64,000 nt of DNA. Origin: Terrisporobacter vanillatitrophus (GTDB lineage: Bacteria; Bacillota; Clostridia; Peptostreptococcales; Peptostreptococcaceae). Positions 58,980 through 64,000 of the stretch are shown piece by piece. Position numbers and translations under genes: made by a program. The DNA lies in assembly GCF_051148895.1 (NCBI RefSeq), contig NZ_CP154625.1, positions 310,001 through 374,000 of the forward strand, written 5' to 3'. Numbering within the stretch: the first letter of the stretch is position 1; each line of letters opens with the position of its first letter. A model generated the notes under the pieces. The model saw nothing but the letters and a program-made list of their open reading frames with translations. It did not search any database and was not told the origin of the DNA.

Positions 58980-59516
58980 CTAGTGTATATCTCGGATCAA
59001 TAAATTTATAACTTCTGCATACATATTAGAAGCATTATTATTCCAATTATTGCATATTTGTTTTGCTTGTTTTTCTGATGAAACGTTTAAGTTTAAATCT
59101 ATTAGGTTGCTTTGGTTTTCAATAACTCTTAAATTAACAATAAACTCATTTTCACTTTGTTTTACAAAACTAGATTTAACTTGAGTATCAGCTAATAAAC
59201 TTTCTTTATTATTTTTTATGTATTCGTCAATTTTGACGGCATAAGATTCTGGTATTCTGTTTAAAAAGTACTCTAGTGTTTCAAGTCCTTTTTGTGTTAG
59301 ACAATAGTACTCTCTGCCAGAGTCTTTGTATGGTTTTATAAACTTAGAATCCATAAGTTGTGATAATATTTGTTGGAATGAGAAATAATTCATCATGTCA
59401 GTTTCTAAAACAACTTGTGTCATCTGTGAGTTAGTTAAATCCATATTTATTTTGTCTAAAATATATAAAATTAAAAGTTTATGATATGCCAACTCTTCGG
59501 TTGAGTTTTCAAACAT
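58980..59516 (-). CDS. DUF4364 family protein
   Basis: 178 residues of the DUF4364 family of clostridia. The N-terminal part (about 1-85) looks like a winged helix similar to PadR regulators: LILYILDKINMDLTNSQMT, then YFSFQQILSQLMDSKFI and YCLTQKGLETL. A DNA-binding role is plausible but unproven. GGAGG lies 8 bases before ATG 59516; ATG 59531 overlaps that ribosome site. Confidence 0.82.
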   Translation of the reverse strand: MFENSTEELAYHKLLILYILDKINMDLTNSQMTQVVLETDMMNYFSFQQILSQLMDSKFIKPYKDSGREYYCLTQKGLETLEYFLNRIPESYAVKIDEYIKNNKESLLADTQVKSSFVKQSENEFIVNLRVIENQSNLIDLNLNVSSEKQAKQICNNWNNNASNMYAEVINLLIRDIH

Positions 59517-59608
59517 ATTATTATCCTCCATAAAACAATTTATATTATTATATTAAACTAAATTATAAAAAAATAAAAGTGGTATTTAAAATAAAAAAAT
59601 ATATAACA

Positions 59609-59632
59609 AAGGCTACCTAATTAGGTAGCCTT
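59609..59632 (-). terminator. perfect palindrome, terminator of the SASP gene
   Basis: 24-bp perfect palindrome AAGGCTACCTAA/TTAGGTAGCCTT, with T-rich sequence following on the minus strand, 26 bases after the SASP stop. Confidence 0.75.
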
Positions 59633-59657
59633 ACATTAATGTGTTTTTTAAATAAAA

Positions 59658-59864
59658 CTATTTACCTGCCATTTGTTTTTCAGCCATTTCAACTAATTTT
59701 TTAGTCATATATCCACCAACATAACCATTTTGTCTTGCAGTTAAATTACCTTTGTCAATATTTTCGTAATTAGACATTCCTAATTCGCCAGCTATTTCTA
59801 ATTTCATTTGATTTAATGCAGCTCTTGCTTCAGGTACTACTTGTCTGTTATTAGATGTTGACAT
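59658..59864 (-). CDS. small acid-soluble spore protein, alpha/beta type
   Basis: 68-residue DNA-coating protein of dormant spores. The hallmark segments PEARAALNQMKLEIAGELG (about 11-29, holding the GPR protease site at the ELG/ELA-type motif) and DKGNLTARQNGYVGGYMTKKLV split over 37-58 are intact. AAGGAGG lies 8 bases before ATG. A forespore sigma-G promoter is expected but I could not place one with confidence. Confidence 0.96.
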   Translation of the reverse strand: MSTSNNRQVVPEARAALNQMKLEIAGELGMSNYENIDKGNLTARQNGYVGGYMTKKLVEMAEKQMAGK

Positions 59865-60032
59865 GATAAATTGCCTCCTTAAGTTGAAATTTTATTTTAT
59901 TAACATCATTTATTTGATGTTATTTATAATTTCTCCAAATGAAAAAGATATATTCTGAAAAATATATCCAAAAAAGTCGAATTCAGTAAAGAGTTATAAT
60001 TAAGTATTTAATTTATTTACACAAATTAATAT

Positions 60033-60070
60033 AAAAGCATGGCGAATTTTAGTACATGCTTTTGTAATTT
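60033..60070 (+). terminator. orphan plus-strand terminator-like hairpin
   Basis: 9-bp stem AAAAGCATG/CATGCTTTT (60033-60041 with 60055-60063) with a 13-base loop and a T-rich tail. No plus-strand gene precedes it for more than 1 kb. Confidence 0.55.
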
Positions 60071-60126
60071 TTTTCAATTTTTAAAAATAAATATATTATA
60101 GGAGTATTTTATAGAGGAGGTAAAAA

Positions 60127-60897
60127 ATGAACTCAGCGTATAAAAGAACAAAGGCTTTTATCTTAAGCATAACTTTATTTTTTGGAGCCTTATTTATTAT
60201 AGGTTGTTTCGCATTGGGAATAAAAAATATATGCTCTGTTATTCAGGGATATGAAACACCTATAAATAGAGTTGATACAAAGGATAAAAAGGTTGCACTA
60301 ACCTTTGATGTTGCTTGGGGAAGTGAGAATATTGAAGAAATACTAGACATATTAGATAAGCATAATGCAAAAGCTACATTCTTTTTGGTTGGTAGTTGGG
60401 TGGATGACAACAAGGAATTAGTCAAAGAAATACATAGTAGAGGTCATGAAATAGGTAATCATTCAAACACACATAGTTCTTTTCCAGACATATCTAATGA
60501 AGACAAGATAGAAGAAATAATATCAACAAGTAATAAAATAAAAAATTTAACAGGTAAAAAAGTAAATTTATTCAGACCTCCTTTTGGAAATGTTGATAAA
60601 GATACTATGAACACTTGTAAATCTTTAGGATATTACACTATAAAATGGGATGTGGACTCTGGAGATTGGAAAAATATTGGTCCAGTACATGTGATAGATA
60701 GAGTAAGTAAAAATACTTCGCCTGGTTCAATTGTACTATTTCACGCAAATGTTAAAAACGTAGGTTTATATTTGGATAATTGTCTGGCTAATTTAGAAAA
60801 GAAAAATTATGAAATGGTTACAGTGTCTAATCTAATTTACAAAAATAATTACAAAGTCAATTCTTCTGGCGAGCAAAGTCTGCAGGAAAATGATTAA
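60127..60897 (+). CDS. PdaB-like polysaccharide deacetylase
   Basis: 256 residues with an N-terminal membrane anchor (about 10-37) and a NodB domain. ALTFDVAWG near 57-65 matches the TFDISWG of the sporulation protein PdaB, and HSNTH near 115-119 supplies metal-binding His. RPPFG near 149-153 and LFHAN are the other catalytic motifs. GAGGAGG... the ribosome site AGAGGAGG lies 7 bases before ATG. Likely acts on spore cortex peptidoglycan. Confidence 0.87.
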   Translation: MNSAYKRTKAFILSITLFFGALFIIGCFALGIKNICSVIQGYETPINRVDTKDKKVALTFDVAWGSENIEEILDILDKHNAKATFFLVGSWVDDNKELVKEIHSRGHEIGNHSNTHSSFPDISNEDKIEEIISTSNKIKNLTGKKVNLFRPPFGNVDKDTMNTCKSLGYYTIKWDVDSGDWKNIGPVHVIDRVSKNTSPGSIVLFHANVKNVGLYLDNCLANLEKKNYEMVTVSNLIYKNNYKVNSSGEQSLQEND

Positions 60898-60982
60898 ATG
60901 TAATAAAAAGTAAATACTATAAATATATTTATGGTAGAAGAAAAGATAAAGTTATAATTAACAATTTTGGGGGGAAAATAAT

Positions 60983-61621
60983 ATGATAATTGTTAAGGAC
61001 GATACTAATGTTGTAAATTTAAAAGGTGAACTAGAAGATGAATTAGAATTCAGCCATGAAATATTTGGTGAAAAGTTTTATAGCACAAAAATAAAAATTA
61101 ATAGACTAAGTAATTCCTACGATGTTCTTCCAATGACTATCTCAGAAAGATTATTACAAGAAATAGATTTTGAGAATGAAAAATTGGTAAGTGTTGTTGG
61201 TCAACTAAGATCATATAATAAAAATATTGATAATAAAAATAAGCTTGTTTTAACAGTATTTGTTCGTGAAATAAAGGCTATATCAGAAATTGATACAAAG
61301 GACCCTAATAGTATATTCTTAGATGGATATATATGTAAATCACCAGTATATAGAAAAACACCTTTGGGAAGAGAAATAACAGATTTGCTAGTTGCAATTA
61401 ATAGACCTTATAATAAGTCGGATTACATCCCGTCTATAGTATGGGGAAGAAATGCCAAATTTGCAAAGAATCTTAGTGTTGGAGATAGAATCCAAATGTG
61501 GGGAAGAGTACAAAGTAGAGTCTATGATAAAAAATTAGATGCCGGTGATTCTGTGAAAAGAACAGCCTATGAAGTTTCCGTATCAAAAATAAAAAAAGTT
61601 GCCTTAGATGACGAAGAATAA
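60983..61621 (+). CDS. SSB-like protein with two OB-type domains
   Basis: 212 residues of the clostridial single-stranded DNA-binding / PriB-like group. Residues 1-105 and 106-205 each resemble an OB fold; the second contains IFLDGYICKSPVYRKTPLG and IPSIVWGRNAKFAKNLSVGD, typical of the family. The acidic tail ALDDEE is short and is not the DDDIPF tip of housekeeping SSB. GGGGGGAA precedes ATG. Probably an accessory, not the main, SSB. Confidence 0.78.
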   Translation: MIIVKDDTNVVNLKGELEDELEFSHEIFGEKFYSTKIKINRLSNSYDVLPMTISERLLQEIDFENEKLVSVVGQLRSYNKNIDNKNKLVLTVFVREIKAISEIDTKDPNSIFLDGYICKSPVYRKTPLGREITDLLVAINRPYNKSDYIPSIVWGRNAKFAKNLSVGDRIQMWGRVQSRVYDKKLDAGDSVKRTAYEVSVSKIKKVALDDEE

Positions 61622-61648
61622 ATTATATTAGAAATAATAATATATGTA

Positions 61649-61677
61649 TTGAATACTTAGTTAGGATTTATTATAAT
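61649..61677 (+). promoter_or_regulatory. promoter of the methyltransferase gene
   Basis: TTGAAT at 61649-61654, 17-bp spacer, TATAAT at 61672-61677. Confidence 0.65.
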
Positions 61678-61723
61678 CTAATAATGACTGGAATTATACG
61701 AAAAGCTTTATAGGGAGGGTAAC

Positions 61724-62293
61724 GTGGAAAGTTTACTATATAATAAATACGAATCATGTTCGGGATTACTTGAATTTTCCGAAGAAGTGCTATCATTTTT
61801 AAATAATATAAAACATGATATCGGAAGTAAAGTCTTATTGGTCGGCAAAGTTGGCGAACTAGGGAAGAGGATAAGAGCCTTTGGTGTTCAGGTAACTATT
61901 TTAGAACATCGTCATAGAGAAGAGATTTGTTTCTCTCATGTAATGAATGAAAATTGCACTGTAGTAAGTGGACAGTTAGAATATATGCCTTTCCATGACA
62001 ATTATTTTGATAAAATTATAATATTAGATTATTTAAATCATACAGCAAATTGTAATAAGTCTGTAAGAGAAATCAATAGGGTACTTAAGCATAATGGAGA
62101 AGTAATAGTTGAAGATTTAAACTTAAAAGATCTAAGGGTAAAATTAAAATATTTTAAACATAGAATTTGTGGAGATAATATACAATATAATTATCCTAGT
62201 GAAATACAAAGTATATTCAATAAATTTAACTTTGAAGGAACATTAAAAGAAATAGAAAATAAAAGATACATTTATATAGGAAAAAAAAAGTAA
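61724..62293 (+). CDS. class I SAM-dependent methyltransferase-like protein
   Basis: 189 residues with a Methyltransf_11-like fold: VLLVGKVGELGKRIRAFGVQVTILE near 39-63 replaces the usual glycine-rich motif I with a weaker GKVGELG, then YMPFHDNYFDKIIILDYLNH near 88-107 and REINRVLKHNGEVIVEDL near 116-133. GTG start at 61724 behind GGGAGGG. Substrate unknown; the altered motif I leaves SAM binding uncertain. Confidence 0.75.
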   Translation: MESLLYNKYESCSGLLEFSEEVLSFLNNIKHDIGSKVLLVGKVGELGKRIRAFGVQVTILEHRHREEICFSHVMNENCTVVSGQLEYMPFHDNYFDKIIILDYLNHTANCNKSVREINRVLKHNGEVIVEDLNLKDLRVKLKYFKHRICGDNIQYNYPSEIQSIFNKFNFEGTLKEIENKRYIYIGKKK

Positions 62294-62320
62294 AAGAGCT
62301 AAAATATAATTAAATAATAT

Positions 62321-62352
62321 AATAAAGGACTAGGTTAACCTAGTCTTTTATT
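62321..62352 (+). terminator. terminator of the methyltransferase gene
   Basis: 16-bp inverted repeat with no central spacer and one G-U (62321-62336 with 62337-62352), ending T-rich. Confidence 0.75.
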
Positions 62353-62388
62353 ATATGTTAAGGAAATTTATTAAAAGGAGAGATAAAA

Positions 62389-62532
62389 TTGAAATTGGGT
62401 ATTGATTTTACCATTGTGGGGGCTGTAATGTTATTTGTAATTCTTATAACTATTCAAGTAACATTAAATAGAATATATGTTGTTTTAAAAGAAATAAAAT
62501 CTTTACTAAATATTAGAAAAACTAAGGATTGA
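62389..62532 (+). CDS. small membrane protein, 47 residues
   Basis: A short gene with a good ribosome site: AAGGAG 8 bases before TTG 62389. The product has one hydrophobic helix (FTIVGAVMLFVILITIQVTL at about 7-26) and a basic C-terminal tail (KEIKSLLNIRKTKD), so it is likely a single-pass membrane peptide. Its TGA overlaps the first possible ATG of the sigma-54 activator gene, implying co-translation. Function unknown. Confidence 0.7.
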   Translation: MKLGIDFTIVGAVMLFVILITIQVTLNRIYVVLKEIKSLLNIRKTKD

Positions 62533-62537
62533 TGAAA

Positions 62538-64000
62538 ATGAATGGTCTAAAAGATATAAAAGATGATATTCAAAATATAGCTGAAGCTATGCTTTCAGTT
62601 TTAAATATTGATGTTACTATAGTTGATGAAAACTTGATAAGAATAGCTGGAACAGGAATTTATTTAGACAAGATTGGTGAAAGAGTAAATGGATACTCGG
62701 CTTTTAAAAAGTGTTTAGAAGAGCAAGTATTAATTTATATTGATGATTCGGAGCAAAATGATATTTGCAAAATATGTTCCAACAATGGTAATTGCAAAGA
62801 GTATGCAGAAGTATGTTGTCCAATCACCCTAGATGGATATGCTTATGGAGTGGTGGGTCTTATAGCATTTAATGAAGAACAATCTTCAATAATAACTGAC
62901 AATGCAAAGGATCTAACTAACTTTTTAGGAAAAATGGCAGATTTAATATCCAATAAATTGAAGGCACAAAACAAAACAGAGGAATTAGAGCTTGAAAAGA
63001 AAAAATTGGAGATATTGTTAAATGGTATGAACAAAGCAGTAGTATCCATAGATACTAGGGGAAATATTGATAAGTATAATGTTAAATTTAGAGAAAGCTT
63101 TAATATAGAGGATGAAAAGTTAGAAAGTGGAAATATTTTTCATCTACTAGATTTTATTAAAAAACCATCAGCTTTAGATTTTGAAAAATATAAAACTGGT
63201 ATTTTTTATTACAAGAAACAAGGAAGAAATTTAAAAGGAATATATAACATTAGTGAAATAGTAGTTAAAAATAAATTAAAAGGATATGTTATTGATTTTA
63301 TTGAAAATAAAGAAGCAATTAAAAATTACAATAAAATTAATAAGGATTATAAAATTACACTAGATAATATTGTTGGTAGTAGCGAAATAATGGAGTATAC
63401 AAAGAAAAAGGCATTAATTGCGGCCCAATCAAATTCTACAGTGCTTATTACAGGTGAAAGTGGTACAGGTAAGGAACTTTTCGCTAGAGCTATTCATAAT
63501 CATAGTGATAGAACAGATTATCCTTTTGTAGCAGTTAATTGTGCAGCCATACCGGATAATTTATTGGAAAGTGAATTATTTGGGTACGAGGAAGGTGCTT
63601 TTACAGGAGCTAAAAAAGGCGGGAAACTAGGTAAATTCGAGTTGGCTCATAAAGGAACTATATTTTTAGATGAAATAGGAGATATGAGTATTCACTTACA
63701 AGGGAAGCTTTTAAGAGTGCTACAAGAAAGAGAGCTAGATAAAATTGGAGGAAAGTCCAATATATTTATTGATGTTAGAGTTGTTGCAGCAACTAATAAA
63801 AATCTAGAAGATTTAGTTAAAAATGGACAATTTAGAGAAGACTTGTATTATAGACTAAAAGTAATTCCAATAACTTTACCAACTTTAAGGCAACGTAAAA
63901 GTGATATTCCTCTACTAATTGATTATATGATAAAAGAATATGCTCATAAGCTAAATAAGGATGTAATTGGCATAGAAGAGGATGCCAGTAAGACCTTGGT
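62538..64000 (+). CDS. sigma-54-dependent transcriptional activator, partial
   Basis: Enhancer-binding protein cut by the window end; about 487 residues visible. An N-terminal sensory region (about 1-125) holds C77, C80, C86, C93 and C94 in a pattern that may bind a metal or Fe-S centre. A coiled linker and a PAS-like domain (about 150-265) follow, then the AAA+ domain with Walker A GESGTGKE near 306, the sigma-54 contact loop GAFTGA near 353, and FLDEIGDM. The Fis-type DNA-binding end is outside. AAGGA lies 9 bases before ATG 62538; ATG 62532 is an alternative. Its sigma-54 target is not in view. Confidence 0.93.
   Translation, partial: MNGLKDIKDDIQNIAEAMLSVLNIDVTIVDENLIRIAGTGIYLDKIGERVNGYSAFKKCLEEQVLIYIDDSEQNDICKICSNNGNCKEYAEVCCPITLDGYAYGVVGLIAFNEEQSSIITDNAKDLTNFLGKMADLISNKLKAQNKTEELELEKKKLEILLNGMNKAVVSIDTRGNIDKYNVKFRESFNIEDEKLESGNIFHLLDFIKKPSALDFEKYKTGIFYYKKQGRNLKGIYNISEIVVKNKLKGYVIDFIENKEAIKNYNKINKDYKITLDNIVGSSEIMEYTKKKALIAAQSNSTVLITGESGTGKELFARAIHNHSDRTDYPFVAVNCAAIPDNLLESELFGYEEGAFTGAKKGGKLGKFELAHKGTIFLDEIGDMSIHLQGKLLRVLQERELDKIGGKSNIFIDVRVVAATNKNLEDLVKNGQFREDLYYRLKVIPITLPTLRQRKSDIPLLIDYMIKEYAHKLNKDVIGIEEDASKTL

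Overview
The window is low-GC, A/T-rich Firmicute DNA with strong GGAGG-type ribosome sites, many TTG starts, sporulation genes (an alpha/beta SASP, a Spo0E-like regulator, a PdaB-like deacetylase) and a near-exclusive AGA arginine preference. The 16S rRNA, a type IV pilus gene set close to lon, and the gene families present point to Peptostreptococcaceae (Clostridia). From memory of 16S signatures I favour a Terrisporobacter-like organism; this is an inference, not a database result.

Layout. 1-3.2 kb: lon and engB, ending in a strong terminator. 3.2-8.75 kb: a complete rRNA operon (16S-23S-5S, no spacer tRNA) with two consensus promoters and long processing stems. 8.9-11.1 kb: cheV and a two-P-loop ATPase. 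11.2-16 kb: a compact type IV pilus operon (pilB, pilC, major pilin, pilM, pilN, pilO) in which the best ribosome sites of pilB and pilM point at ATT and ATA codons. 16-28.9 kb: mixed housekeeping genes (SEC-C protein, FAD dehydrogenase, Na/phosphate cotransporter, pgi, htrA, flavodoxin, TylF-type methyltransferase), a HelD-like helicase gene killed by one nonsense codon, and an AraC regulator. 28.9-31.1 kb: feoAB on the minus strand with a perfect promoter and a Fur-box-like operator. 31.2-36.8 kb: Gx transporter, Spo0E-like, MscS, MgtC, PepF and an M50-type protease.

36.8-52 kb is the most unusual part. pstS and pstCAB-phoU, normally one operon, lie about 11 kb apart. Each has its own array of TTAACA-like hexamers at an exact 11-bp period, as expected for PhoP boxes. 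Between them sit a LysR-controlled catabolic gene set (RraA-like protein, 2-hydroxyacid dehydrogenase, GltS-type and DASS-type carboxylate transporters, a COG3964-type amidohydrolase, a GldA-like dehydrogenase) and a purine-riboswitch-controlled pbuX-xpt operon. The LysR and enzyme genes use CGN arginine codons far more than their neighbours, while the two transporter genes do not, which suggests a mosaic, partly imported module. Its substrate is unknown; a carboxylate or N-acylated compound fits the parts.

52-64 kb: a polysaccharide deacetylase, valS behind a valine T-box leader, folC, small and sporulation-related genes, an SSB-like protein, a methyltransferase and, running off the window end, a sigma-54-dependent activator with a cysteine cluster, preceded by a 47-residue membrane peptide. 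No CRISPR array, tRNA gene, prophage or intact insertion sequence was seen.
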